Source: Beta vulgaris subsp. vulgaris
Lineage: Eukaryota > Streptophyta > Magnoliopsida > Caryophyllales > Amaranthaceae
DNA length: 64,000 nt
NCBI RefSeq assembly: GCF_026745355.1
Contig: NC_079204.1
Location: 3,591,103-3,655,102, forward strand
Reading direction: 5' to 3'
Part shown: positions 47,337-60,090 of the stretch, one piece after another
Position numbering within the stretch: the first letter of the stretch is position 1
Layout: every line of letters begins with the position of its first letter
Made by a program: the position numbers and the translations under genes
Notes under the pieces: generated by a model
Database searches by the model: none
The model's input: only the letters and a program-made list of their open reading frames with translations
What the model was told of the DNA's origin: nothing

Positions 47337-50300
47337 ATGGAATGTGATATTTTGGGCGACTCTTTTTCTTCAACAACTTTTAATTTTGAGTATTCTTCTT
47401 CACTGCAAATTTCATCACCATGTAAGAAACGAAAGACAAATTGGGTTAAATATGATGGGTTTTTCCCAATTTTACGATCCTCAGATTATTATACTGAACC
47501 TTCATTGAAGGAATTAGCTGAATTAGAGGAGATTAATCCTGGGTATTGTAGTAAAATTAGGGATTTTACGGTTGGGAGAGTAGGGTTTGGGAGTGTGAAG
47601 TTTTTGGGTGATACTGATGTGAGAGGTTTAGATTTGGTTGAGATTGTAAAGTTTAATAGGAATGAAGTTGTTGTTTATGAAGATGAGAGTAGTAAGCCGG
47701 TTGTTGGGGAAGGGTTAAATAAGCCTGCTGTTGTTACATTGTTTTTGAAGTTCGGAACGGTGGGTTTCGATCGATATAAATTTTGTAGGGTTGTTGATAG
47801 GTTGAGAGCTAGTGGGGATAGGCAGGGAGCGGAGTTTATTTCGTATGATCCGTTGAACGGGGAATGGAAGTTTATGGTTCAGCATTTTAGTCGGTTTGGG
47901 TTGAGTATGGATGATGAGGATGATATTGTGATGGATGATGCGGATGTTGATGCAAGTGAGGATCCTGTTGAGATGAATGGTGGTGTGGGTTTTGGTAACG
48001 GTGAGGATAGTGGTATTGATAGTGATGGTTTTGATATAGGTGAGAATAGTGCTGAGCTTTCTCACTCGCTTCCTGCGCATCTTGGACTTGATCCTGCTCG
48101 AATGAAAGAGATGAAAATGTTGATGTTTTCTGGTGAAGGTGATGAGGATGAAAATTATGATGATTTTCCATCTCGTGAGAAACAAGGAGCTTACGGGGAA
48201 AAGTTTCCTTTATATAACTCAGGGTTAAGGGTGAATTATAAACCTAGTCCTCCTCCTCCTAGGAAAACTCCAGTACCTTTGCTGGAGTACAAGTCTAACA
48301 CTTTTGACATTAATGCTCCTGGGACTCTTGCACTATCACAACAACATAAGGGATTGCCTTTGAGGGTGGTTAAACCGAAAGGTTTTAAACTGGACTGTAA
48401 GCAAGAAACACCAGTATCTGGTTATCATTCACAAAATATAGTTGATGCAGGATTGTTTATGGGTCGATCATTTCGTGTTGGTTGGGGACCTAATGGTCTC
48501 CTCGTTCATAGTGGTGCATCTGTCAATAGTAATGATAGCCGAGGAATTTTATCCTCTGTAATTACACTTGAAAAGGTTGCAATGGACAAGGTCACTAGAG
48601 ATGAGAGTAATGAAGTGAAAAAGGATGCTGTTGATTCACTTTTTAAGTCTCCCTTGGATTTACACAAGTCTTTGGACCATAAAATATTTGAAGTTGAAGT
48701 TGGATCCTTGAAATTAAGCCTCCAAAAGGTTTTATGTGTTTGTTCAGCTCTCTCAGACATATGTCGGCGCTATATTGAAGTAATCGAGAAGCAACTTGAG
48801 GTTCCAGGTATATTGCCACCTGTGCGTATGTCTTTGATGCACCAAGTGATCGTATGGGAACTGATTAAGGTCCTTTTCTCTGAAAGAGAGACCAGCGGGC
48901 AGACAGTGTTTGGTGTAGAAGATCATGAGGAAGATATGATGCTGGATGGAAAAGCCAGCCGCTCAGAAATTGAACCTGATGCTCTCCCTTTGATGCGGAG
49001 GGCAGAGTTTAGTTATTGGTTACAAGAGAGTGTTTACCACCGGGTGCAAGAAGATCTGAGCTGTTTGAGTGAGTCTGATGATTTAGAACAGATATTTCTT
49101 TTCCTGACCGGTAAACAGTTGGATGCTGCTGTTGAATTGGCTGCTTCTAGGGGGGATGTGAGGCTGGCCTGTTTGCTAGGAGAGGCTGGTGGGTCTATGG
49201 TGAATCGTTCTGATGTAGCTCAACAGTTGGAGCTCTGGAGAATCAACGGTATGGACTATAACTTCATTGAGAAGGAAAGAATCCAACTTTTTGAACTTCT
49301 TTCGGGTAATATTCACAGTGCTTTGGCTGGCAAAAGTATTGACTGGAAAAGGTTCTTGGGGTTGTTGATGTGGTATGAATTACCACCAGGCACTTCCCTG
49401 CCTGCTGTTTTTCACACTTATCAACATCTTCTTGTTGAAGGAAAGGCTCCATACCCTGTTCCGGTTTATATTGATGAGGGACCAGTTGAGGAGACTGTTG
49501 AAGTTGCCACAGAGGGACGGTATGACCTTGCATACTATCTGATGATGCTTCATGCTAGTGAAGATGATAAATTCGATGGTCTGAAATCTATGTTTAGTGC
49601 GTTTGCATCAACCAATGATCCGCTTGACTACCATATGATCTGGCATCAGCGTGGAATTCTCGAGGCAATTGGTGCCTTCAGTTCCAGTGATCTTAATATT
49701 CTTGACATGGCATATGTTTCCCAACTTCTTTGTTTAGGGAAATGTCATTGGGCCATCTATGTTGTCGTCCACATGCCTTATCGTGAAGATTTTCCTTACC
49801 TCCACGCTACTGTTATCCGGGAGATCTTGTTTCAATATTGTGATACCTGGAGCTCACAAGAGGAGCAGCGCAAATTTATTGTGGAGTTGGGTATCCCATC
49901 ACAGTGGCTGCATGAGGCTATGGTACATTTATACTCTCTCTATTCCACATGTTTTGTCCATTCAATTGACTGTTTACATCATATCATGTCTAACATTAAT
50001 GTACTACATTATTTCTACTTGTTAGTTTAAAATGGGCAGTATCATGTGCCACTTTTGAATACCAATTCTATGATAAAAACTTCTAGTTGTCGTGAATTAT
50101 CTTAAATTGCTCATATTCTGTTACTGAGGGAGTTGTTGTTTCATTTTTCTTGCTGGAAGCCATGTCATGCCTCCTTTATGTTTTTTTTGTCATGAAGTTA
50201 GTATGTACAAGTGGGCTACTTGTATAACTTGTTACTCCGATTAGAATTTTCCTATGGAACTTTTTACTTGTTGAGCACCAGTTTATTTTGAACAGTTTTG

Positions 50301-53300
50301 CATTCTTCTAAGAGGCTGTTTGGTTAAGAGTGGGTAAAAGGAATCTAAAAAGGGAAAGGAAAGTAACTAATTGAAAACCGTTGGACTTTTGATTTTTGAT
50401 CGTATGCTCTAGATTTAGAACTTTTTTGGACAAGCTCAATCATGACAGGTTATTAGATAATGCTCGAATTCTTTCATTGTAACTTCAATCAAAGTGGTGA
50501 TGCAGGTCAGCGCCAGTGTCTCCTGTTAGAAGTTATGGTCATAGTGGACCCTTCGTTTGATTACACATCATAGTTTTTGATATGTGGTAAATTTTGGGTC
50601 TATTGTGTTGTTTGTCACTGGTCGTTATTGTTTGCGTGTTGACTGTGATGGTGCCAACTCCAGAATATCGGAGTGGTGCTGTTGGGCAAATGGTGGTTGA
50701 GGTTTGTGAATAAAGAAGGAATGGTGGTAATAGGAAGGTGGGTTGGTGATGAATGTTTCAATCAAGGGACAGAAAGATCTTGATTTTATCTCTTTCTGAG
50801 TTCTCTTATTTTCTATGCCAAACAGCCCTTAAGTCTAGTTTTTCTTCTGGTATGGTCTTCTTCTTGATCAGGAAAGTAAGGTCCTAATGGTCATCTCTCC
50901 CTTTACTCTTAAAATTTGTTAATTGTCAATATCGAAAGGAACATACGATGAAGACCATTTTCCTTAGCTGGATGGAGTCCACCATTATGTTCCGGATTGG
51001 GGGTGGGAAGGGGGGGGGGGGGGGGGGGGAAGCTAGGTGGCTTTTCGTTAGGAGTAACTTGAGTCTAATGTCAATTTTTTATTAATGATTGGTAGTTTTA
51101 CTTGTTATCTGAATATACTGCACAATTTCATGAAAAGTGCGGATATTTTATTTCTTAAGCTTTAATGGGGTGTAGTCATTTTGATTTTGGAAAGATTTTA
51201 ATGAATAATAAAAATGAATTGGCAGGAAAGTACACATCAAGTTAAGGCGTCCTAGATTTTTAGAAGATAAGAGTAGTGTTGTTGTACCTACTAGCCTCTA
51301 CACATGGAATGCTTCAAGATGAGTGAAATAGATAGTTCTGTTTCTGTTTTAAATCTAGATTTTTTTAAGAGAATAAGAGCAGTGTTGTTGTACCGACTAG
51401 GCTACTACACATGGAATGCTCCAAGATGAGTGAATAAGTACGGATTCTATTTTAAATCTAGATTCCTCAAACGTGGTATCCTTTTCTAAGCTTTCACATT
51501 GCCTAACTGCCTTGATCTCCTAAGATAACATTGATAAGAAATGAGACAAACTCATGGAATCATGTGCACAATGAATCACACTCCCTTTGTATTTTTTTGT
51601 TCATCCTACTTGGAATCTTGACACTATTCACAATAGCGAAAATCTTCTAAATTGTTCTCACTATATACGAAATAATATAGTCATGCGGAGTCTTGTTTGA
51701 TTCGTCTAAATGAGTATTTTATTAATATTCAATCGTTATAATTATTACTAATATGTAATTAAAGATATTTAAGGTCAAAGAAGGGCATGAGCAAATGTGC
51801 ACAATTAAAGTAGGAAGAACAAAAATATACAGAGGGAGTACTTTTCACTTATTTCTTTTTCGTAGACACATCTGTGGTTGCGTAGACCGACAAAAGACTC
51901 ATAGAACACTCTTTTACTTCTTACACAATCACTGTTTTACTCCCTCACACAGTCAGATTTACTGTTCCACTTGCAAAAGATACTATTTTACTCCCTCATA
52001 GATATACTTTTTCACCTTTCATTTATAATATGGTTTAACTAATATTTCCACGGTCTCGTAAGTATAATCGTGTTATTTTCTATCCTTGTATACTCCAAAT
52101 CACCTTTTGTTAAGCAAATGTCCTTTCAGGTTGCTCTACATTTCTTTCTCTGAGTACTAATATCTGTATTCAATTATTTATTGTAGGCTGTGTACTCTCA
52201 ATACTATGGTGATCTTCCAAAGGCTCTAGAACACTATATCCAATGTTTCTGTTGGCAAAAAGCTCATTCAATTTTCATAACATCCGTTGTCCATTCTTTA
52301 TTTTTGTCAGGTAAAGTTATATCAATTCCTCAACTTTGTATGTGTTTGCTAGAGGTTCCTTTTGTTTGCACATGTTTTGATGTCATCATTGTTTGTTATT
52401 ATCACTGACGTGGCACGTGGTTTTACTGTGTGAGACTTGGATTGCATGACCTTTACTTGTGCATGAGAAAGAACAGCCTTATGGTCTCAACAGTACCGTG
52501 GCTCACCACTCTCACTGCTGCAAGTGCTTTGGGTTGATAATTTCTGAAATTTAGTTGAAATAACTCTCCTTTATTCAGTGTTAATACTTTTAAAAGATGT
52601 GAAGTAAACTGTCCTCAGTAAAGCTTAGAAGTCGCAGTTTCGAAGACAATTGTGGCCAAGTTATAATGTAAACATTTTCCTTCTATAAGTTGAACTTTTT
52701 TTTTCCTTTTGAGCGAGCAGGTTTGTGTTACTTATAAAAGTCAACTTTTTTCTCTCTTTGACTGAGTAATGAGATTGTGTTGTTAAGTTGCTTTACCTTT
52801 TTTTCTTTCATGGAAAATCTAGTCTATATTAATATGTTTCTGGGAAAGGTAAGCGTGTGTGAACTTCACCACGTCTCGAAGCGTCTCTAATCAATCCTTC
52901 TATAGGGGTTTCCTTGAGAGTGAAATTATAATGCACTGGCTGGTGTTTTCGTGACATTTTACACCTGTTTTGCTCTGACATATTCATGCTTTATAGGTAG
53001 TTCTGCAAACCATAGTTCTGTTTTCTCCATTCTTAGGGGACGAAAGGGAATGAGAAACAATAGATGTTGCTCAAATATTAAAATTTGTCTAATGTATATT
53101 TTAGCTTTTATAATGTATCAAACAGAAAGATCTACATTTGATGTTCATCATATTTTCATTAAAGCTAGGGCTCAGCCCTCATTCCCATACTGTGTATCTA
53201 CTGAAGCACGTATAATGCCATGCTGCCTCCTCTTGCGTTTCACAACCTTACAGAAAAATTCACCCCATTATTTGACGTATGTCTTCACTTCATAAGTATC

Positions 53301-56300
53301 AAGTCCTCCAACTCATTCCTTGACTAGTTTTCTGGCTTTCCGCTTCTTCAGATCCTTTGTTAAAAGACCTTTGCTCTCTGCCTTTAAACTTTGATATATA
53401 TCAGCAATCCATGAGGGGGAGGGGTTGGCTTACAGTTTTTTGGTATCAGATATGGGTCAGGGATCATCCAAACCCATACTTGGTGTTGGGACAATTGCAA
53501 AAGATGAAACCCGTAAAGCCCACCCTCCGAAGTCCCGAGATATGGGTTCTTAGACCCTAGTAGTAGGTGGTACCATACCCCAACTCCTGAAACCAACTTT
53601 TGCTTAAAATTGTAGTTATTCATTATCACCATGCCACACCCCAACCCCTGAAATCAACTTTTGCTTAAAATTATAAAGTTATTAATTATCACCATACCAC
53701 ACCCCCTGGCATCAACTTCTATTATAAAATTGTAAATTATTTTCATCATCACCATACAACCAGTCCACCACTTCAACCTTTTATTGTTTGGTTTTGAGTT
53801 TTGAACACCACTGTTCCTTATTTGGAACTTTGGTTGGCAATTCTTTGCCCACTATCCTATTAGAGTGAGAAGAAGATGAGGGTGGAGATCCAATTTTGAC
53901 AGAGAACGAAGAAGGTGGCTAATGTTTGAAGAGGAAGTAGGCGTAAGAGTGAGGAGAGGGAGGGCAGAGGAGAGAGAAATTGAGGGCCTTTTGTTTTTTT
54001 TTTTTTTTTAAAAAAGATACTACGTCATTATGAAGGTTTGAGTTAAAAATGAACCATGCATGTGGTATTAGGTTTGAGGTATGGGTTTTCAGGTTAATAC
54101 TTAGGTTTGAACCCCGGAGATCATTTAAATGCAGTGCAAATATAATTTTCTATTCGGGGACCTAATTATCTCATTATCTGATTGGCAATACTTTGGAATC
54201 TCTGATGCGCATGCTGTTGCATACTTTATCTACCGGAGTTCAGATCTCCAACCCCTTTTTCAATGACTAATCTCATGTAATATTACCTTGTAGGGTCGAC
54301 ATTGGCCTTATTTTCCTATATCAGAAGTCGCTCAATACGACTGTGCCTATAGTCTTTTTCTCTGTAAACTGGTGGATGGAATCTCCTGGCTAAATAGAGT
54401 GGCCTTTTTGTATAGAGAGAACAATGAAATACATAAAAGGAAATTATATCATCCATTACATCTCAGCTTCTCAGCTCCTCTCTTTCAAAATATTTGTCAT
54501 TTTTCTTGGTATGTGATCTTTCTATTATATTAGCAGAAAGCATCGTGAATCCGATTCTGATTCGACCATGAAAATTGAAATTAGCTCTCTTCACTTTCAG
54601 CTGCTGGATGCAACCGTACCACCTTATATTTCCACTTTATCTTTTGGTATTTAAAGTTGGACTCATTTGATCTTGTCATTCTTTCCATGATTACATTTTT
54701 CATCATATTACATTACATCTTACTATAGATATCTGAACTTGCATAACCATGCACATTTCATGTTGGAGATCTCTTGAAAGTCTTTCCTAGTCTTTCAGTA
54801 TAGTGGTGCTTTAACTATTTGTTTCCCGAAACTGAATTTGTGGACTGATCTACAACCTGGCACAGCCGATTACCAATGTCAGAGTTAATAACCACAGTGG
54901 CTTAACATAAATGCAGCCGAAGACTCTGAGATATGGAGGTTGGCAACTTCATTGGAGGATCACAAGTCGGAGATTGAAGACTGGGACTTGGGAGGTGGAA
55001 TTTATATCTCATTTTATTTGTTAAGAAGCTCTCTGCAGGGGGATGACAGTGATATAAACAAACTGGTTAGTATATTAGCTTTATGTTTATGCTGTGTAGA
55101 AGCCGGATCATATTCTGAGCTCAACTTTTTTTTACAGTATTCATCGAAAATCTGTAGAAGTTCCTTATCATATTTAGTCTTGGGAAGAGGGATTGATATC
55201 ATGCCTAATTATTGCTCAACTAACCCAAGCATCTTGGCCAGAATAGTTTTTAATCGACGTGGTTTTTGCATTTCTTTGGCGGTTGTTTCTTGGTGTCCAG
55301 TATTAACAAGATGATTCATGATGGTAGTGTCTTTCTGCCCTGATTACACTCTGTATTGAGCCTGTTGATGACCTCAAATCATATGGTGCTCAAGTTTCTA
55401 TGTAGCATGAACTGCAGACTGGGGGATAATCCCCATAAACCAAAGTTTGAGTGGCCTGTCATGTTTTGTTACCGGGAGTCTGTGACCCGTGTCTCATGGG
55501 TTCAAGAAACATGGTAATTACTTTTGTAGTGCTTGTTTCAGAGTAACTAAAAGCCAAACCAAAGGAAGTATATAAGGCATGTAGAACGGTCTATGCGGCA
55601 GCGGGACCAGGCTAGTCTGACCTCATTATGTAACAAGCTCCAAACATTAGGGTTGAAGAAGCAAGTACCCTATGACGTGCACCAAAACATATGTAGAAAC
55701 TCCCTCATGCAGCTCTCTTAGGCATGCTTCTTGTGGCTTCCCGATGTTTGGCACACCACTTGTGTCACCAGCTCTCTTAAGCCAACTGCAACTTCGTCCC
55801 ACAATGCCACAATGCTAGTCCTCTTGAGTACCATTGCTTCTTGGAATTTCTCAACACTCCGCACTTTATTTCTAAGATTGATCATGTCATCAATGGTGCT
55901 TTTGGCCTTGCCAGGACCCTAACAGTCATGAGTGCTCACCCTATTGTAGGCACACCAAACCACATTCCCATAGGGGACCCATTAAGCACTCAGCTCGACA
56001 AAGGACCAGTGGCAATTACAGGGTGGTACATGGTTGGTGGTTAGTTGAAGCTTCATTTCCATGAACACCGTAGCGATGTAATGCTGTTATACCACATCAA
56101 GGGATGATTTCAACCAAGTTAAACAACAGGACGAAAGCGAAAAGCAAGTTGCTGAAATAAGCATATCATAAAGTTAACTTGTACGATAACCTTTGATCCG
56201 TACATTAACAAATCCATCAGATTTGCTTCGTATGTGACTCTTTGTTCCTTCACATGAGGAAATGGTCAGCATGTGAAATTGTATTTTGGGTATATAGAGA

Positions 56301-57163
56301 AGAAAACAAAACAAGTAGTCAATAGAAAATAATAATGTGTCTCAGGTGAGAGTGAAATGAATATTATGATATGGGGCAGACTTTTGTCCAATCTTGTTTA
56401 TTCCAGTTCTCATCATTCTCGCTCTTATGAATCTCTTTCTCCGAAACTTTATGTTTTGCAATGTATATGAAGCCTTTGTTATCTGTAATTGATAATCAGT
56501 AGCATATAGCTAGTAGCCTAGTCCAAAAGCCAAGCATGACCTAGGAGAGCTGTAGGTCTTGTTAAAAAAAGAATTTGAATGTTCCTTTGTTGCAATATAA
56601 TCTTGTCCTTGCAGATTTTTCTAGGACTAATGTGGTTAATTGCGTATTAATTTCTGTAGGAAACTCTTGAGAGTAAAGAAGCAGCTTGCAGGGAATTCTT
56701 TGATTGCCTAAACAAGTCTCTAGAAGTACTGGGAAGCAGACTACCCGTAGACGCGAGGTATGCATTTTTAGATTTGTTGATTTGTCATTCTCTGGATTAT
56801 TTAATATTTTATGTTATTAATTATTTCCTCTATTATGCATATATATTTAAACATGTATTGAACTGCTACAAAGGCAAAGTAATGGTACTCCATATCTTGT
56901 TTTCATTAGTCTCGTGTTGCACAACAAGAAATTAAATCTCTAATGCAGAAAATTTGTTTTTCTATAGAGTGGCCTATTCAAAGATGTCAGAAGAGATATG
57001 CAGTTTGCTTGTGTCCGATAGTGGAGCTGATTCAACACGTGAGACTCAGTTGAGCTGCTTTGACACTATAGCTGCTGCCCCTATCCCTGAAGATCTCCGT
57101 TCTTGTCATCTGCAGGAGGCAGTTTTACTTTTCACCACTTTTCTTTCGGAGACCACCACCTAA
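47337..57163 (+). CDS. NUP96: Nuclear pore complex protein NUP96 (SAR3/MOS3 type)
   Basis: Five exons, 47337-49922, 52187-52310, 54917-55065, 56660-56757 and 56968-57163, join in frame to 1050 residues, close to the known plant protein. NUP96 is a scaffold subunit of the NUP107-160 complex and supports mRNA export, auxin responses and plant immunity in Arabidopsis. The N-terminal part matches a nucleoporin autopeptidase-like fold (YDGFFPILRSSDYYTEPSLK, then YDPLNGEWKFMVQHFSRFGL), with the His183-Phe184-Ser185 triad. An acidic linker (about 190-265) follows, then an alpha-helical Nup96 domain to the C-terminus; WQKAHSIFITSVVHSLFLS and IWRLATSLEDHKSEIEDWDL are typical. I chose Met47 of the longer open frame (47337) because upstream sequence is pyrimidine-rich leader and unlike the family. 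Introns 1-3 are long (2264, 2606 and 1594 bp) and carry repeats. Confidence 0.95.
50312..50829. mobile_element. Tourist-like MITE in NUP96 intron 1
   Basis: Ends GAGGCTGTTTGG and, inverted, AGGGCTGTTTGG, flanked by TAA on both sides, as for PIF/Harbinger. 518 bp without coding capacity. Confidence 0.75.
51254..51466. repeat. Tandem duplication of about 106 bp in NUP96 intron 1
   Basis: AGTGTTGTTGTACC starts at 51275 and again at 51381, with surrounding matches (ACACATGGAATGCT, AAGATGAGTGAA, TTTTAAATCTAGATT) at the same offset. Confidence 0.8.
51581..51838. mobile_element. Stowaway-like MITE in NUP96 intron 1
   Basis: Ends CTCCCTTTGTATTTTT and inverted AAAATATACAGAGGGAG. TA flanks only the right side. 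The interior is related, in opposite orientation, to the element at 44895-45152. Confidence 0.7.
53571..53752. repeat. Three-copy minisatellite of about 60-63 bp in NUP96 intron 2
   Basis: Each copy contains CCATACC/CCATGCC, an ACCCC stretch, a variant of ATCAACTTTTGCTTAAAATT and ATTATCACC. The third copy is the most diverged. Confidence 0.75.
55066..56659 (+). other. NUP96 intron 3 with unidentified GC-richer segment
   Basis: From about 55600 to 56050 base composition is more even than in neighbouring introns, and open frames occur on the plus strand, but no known domain is recognisable. It could be captured gene or transposon sequence; I cannot name it. Confidence 0.35.
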
Positions 57164-57565
57164 CCTCTTTTCAGGCTCAAAATTTTCTAATCAATAGCTT
57201 GACACTCAAGGGTGTACTGCACATACAATTCTATGCAACACGCAGCTTGCAGTATTCCAGCTGATCCTGTGCAGCATATGACACTCGAGGTGTCATCAAT
57301 TCTCGCAGATCGTATGCAATGTTGTTGGCGTGGTCGTTTACGACAAGTCCTTGCCAATTCATAATCAGCTTTTTCCAGTTCTTCTATGATCTCAAACTGT
57401 CAATACTGCCTTGTGCTGTAAACTACTTGTAGGAGTTCTCTTTCCTTGGCGAGTGAACAACATTTAGGTACTTCCTTGCTTGGGTGGCATAAAATCTAGC
57501 CTACGCACGAGGTGGTTTAGCTATCAGTATATCTGTATAAGTGTAATGTTGTCAAATATGAAATA

Positions 57566-57822
57566 CTTCCTCCGTTTCTTTTTACTTGCAACGGTTTGAC
57601 TTTTACACTATTCATCAACTCTACTTAGTTTATGTATGGTGATTTATAGTTAAGGAAAAACATATTCATGTGGGATCTTGTTAGATTCGTCTGAATGCAT
57701 ATTTTCCGAATATATATTTTTTATAATTTTTATTTATCGATAATTAAACTTATTGATGGTTGAAATTATACATTGGCAAGCGTGAAAGTCAAACTGTTGC
57801 AAGTAAAAAGAAACAGAGGAAG
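57566..57822. mobile_element. Stowaway-like MITE downstream of NUP96
   Basis: Ends CTTCCTCCGTTTCTTTTTAC and the inverse GTAAAAAGAAACAGAGGAAG, flanked by TA on both sides. Confidence 0.85.
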
Positions 57823-59437
57823 TATACGGTTCATGTCCTGCCCACTTCACATATCTGTGGTGGAATTGCAGATCATTTACCCCTCGCTATTTGGATCAAT
57901 TTTGCTGATTTATTCAAAGTGATGTAAAAGCAAATTTTGAGTTGGATTTTTGATGTCTTCTTGTTCATCTCTTCACGTTTAAATAGTTTATTCTGCTTTG
58001 TTTTTTGAACGCACACAATATACAGATATACTTCTTCGTATTCGTTATTGGATACGTAAAGAGTATGGCTTGCAAAGCTGATTGGTAGACCTGCGATAGG
58101 TGTTAGTTCAATAGTCTTAAGGATACATTTTCCAAAATCTACAAATTTAACTACCTGCACATTTGAAAATAAATTGCTACTATAGAATAGGGTTAGATAT
58201 CACACACCATCATATCTTCATCGTATAATTTCGTTGTTTTATCATATTCCATCACACTAATTAGGTGAGAATATATGAAAATAAATCAAAAGGGCAAAAT
58301 TAGCAAAAATTGTATTATATGTGTCTTTCTGACCGGAGATCAAGGTCAAAAGTTGGTGAAACTAATTTTTATAGTACTTATTTTTCACATAAAGCTAAAA
58401 ATTATATTCATTTGTTAGTTTATCGCAATTGAAAGTTTTTATACCAATGTAATAAAGAGGTGTTAAGTTTTGTACTAAACGGGTTAATTTACCTTTTAAC
58501 TTGTGTTATTGTTAGTCAATGATAAGGTCAAAGTTCATTTTGAAATTCAACCACTGCCAAATGATAAGATAACTTGTAATCTAAAAATTGAAGAGGTAAT
58601 TTAAAGCGAAAGAACCAATGAAGAAGATGACTATTATTTTGATGATTTTCTCAAATTGATTGATAACAATAATTATCTAGTGTTTTCGTGATTAAACCTA
58701 ATTATCTCCATTATTATGCATGGAACCTAAATTACACCAAACCGTAACGTATAAGCAATATACTGACGAGACACATATCAAATACCACATCAATTCGAAT
58801 GTTGCGATACTATGTATAAACATCAAGTCATCAACTTGTATCTATTTAATTTCCAAACAAAAAACAAGATGAACCTAACATGATTTACATTCATCCACAC
58901 AATAACATGCATGCAAATTACTAAGCAAAACACCCAAACTAATCCTACCAAACAAATATATTCCACAACTTTAGCATACGTACAACCTTCATGGGTTGCA
59001 CCTCCTCTCTTTATAACCACAAAAAATATATAATAATATGCAAAGTCCATAATTCAATTTCAAATCCTCCATCTTGATGTATCTTGATTTTTCGATGGGT
59101 TCTCAAAGTCATGCGTTGATGAAAGGGTTATTTGTAAGGATCACAAAGATCACAATTATAAGCTTGCTTGTGTTAATACTAAGGTACATAATTAAGTGAT
59201 CTTTTTGCTCTTAGTTGACTAGTTATATTATTGGTTTAATTATTTTGAGAAACATGAGGAATTTTTGGTTCTGATTATTATTAAATTTATACTACCATTA
59301 TTATATCATATGCTACTAGTACTATAGATGGATGAGACAAACAACATTTGAAGCATCTCTCTATGCATATCATATGTTCACTTATGCACACTTTTAAAAG
59401 ATAGTACTTGACAATGAACAGTCAGGATTATTATATA

Positions 59438-59679
59438 TTTCCTCCGTTTCTATATATATGCAACATGTTAACTTTCATATATGCCAATGCAATATTTTGA
59501 TGGTTAAAATATTTAATTATCGACTATATAAAAAATTGATATTTTGTAAATATATTTTCAGACTAATACAACTATATGATAGCATTTGTATTTTATATAT
59601 TAGTTGTAAAATACAGACAAAGTTAATAATTGAATAGTGCAAAATTTCCAATGTGTTGTATGTATTTAGACACGGGGAG
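59438..59679. mobile_element. Stowaway-like MITE
   Basis: The left end TTTCCTCCGTTTCTA and the inverted right end GTATTTAGACACGGGGAG are imperfect but recognisable, with TA flanks. Confidence 0.55.
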
Positions 59680-59818
59680 TAGTATATAACTACACCAAGG
59701 AATGTATGATGATAGTAATGTACGGAAAATTTAGTATCACTAGTCATTAAGTGTCATATCTAATTAAGGAACAAATTCTTGGTCATTCTGTGTTATTATC
59801 CCAAAGAACTAGGAAGTA

Positions 59819-60006
59819 CTCCCTTCGTTCTAAAATATAGTTCTTGTTTCTTTTTGCACAGTCTTCAAGACGTATCTTTGACTTACTATATCTTCTATTT
59901 CGTATTAGTATGTTTTTGTATATACATTAGTCAGAGTATTTGGTCAAAATTTTTAAAGTTTGACACCCAAAATAGAAACATAAACAATATTTTGGGACGG
60001 AGGGAG
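59819..60006. mobile_element. Stowaway-like MITE just upstream of the 6-phosphogluconolactonase start
   Basis: Ends CTCCCTTCGTTCTAAAATAT and the inverse ATATTTTGGGACGGAGGGAG, flanked by TA. It ends 84 bp before the start codon, so it lies in the promoter or 5' leader. An open frame running through it into exon 1 is fortuitous. Confidence 0.85.
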
Positions 60007-60090
60007 TATTACACATTTAAGCCATATTGGCGTATGTTGCACTACTTTCGTTATCGATTGTTTTCTAATAATTTAATATATAATTTTAGC

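Larger units (their letters stand above)
57164..60090. other. Intergenic region between NUP96 and the 6-phosphogluconolactonase gene
   Basis: Contains the NUP96 3' UTR and three Stowaway-like MITEs. I see no gene from 57830 to 59430; a 30-codon frame near 59095 ending at a possible donor site is noted under rejected items. Confidence 0.55.

Noticed and set aside
47715..48185. 156-codon and 94-codon minus-strand frames inside NUP96 exon 1
   Set aside because: They are antisense shadows of an acidic GAT/GAG-rich coding segment, with no domain features.
59095..59184. Possible short first exon beginning MGSQSHALMKGLF and ending at a GTACAT donor
   Set aside because: Only about 30 codons, no matching second exon in frame and no recognisable family. 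It may be a real start of an unknown transcript, but the sequence alone does not support it.
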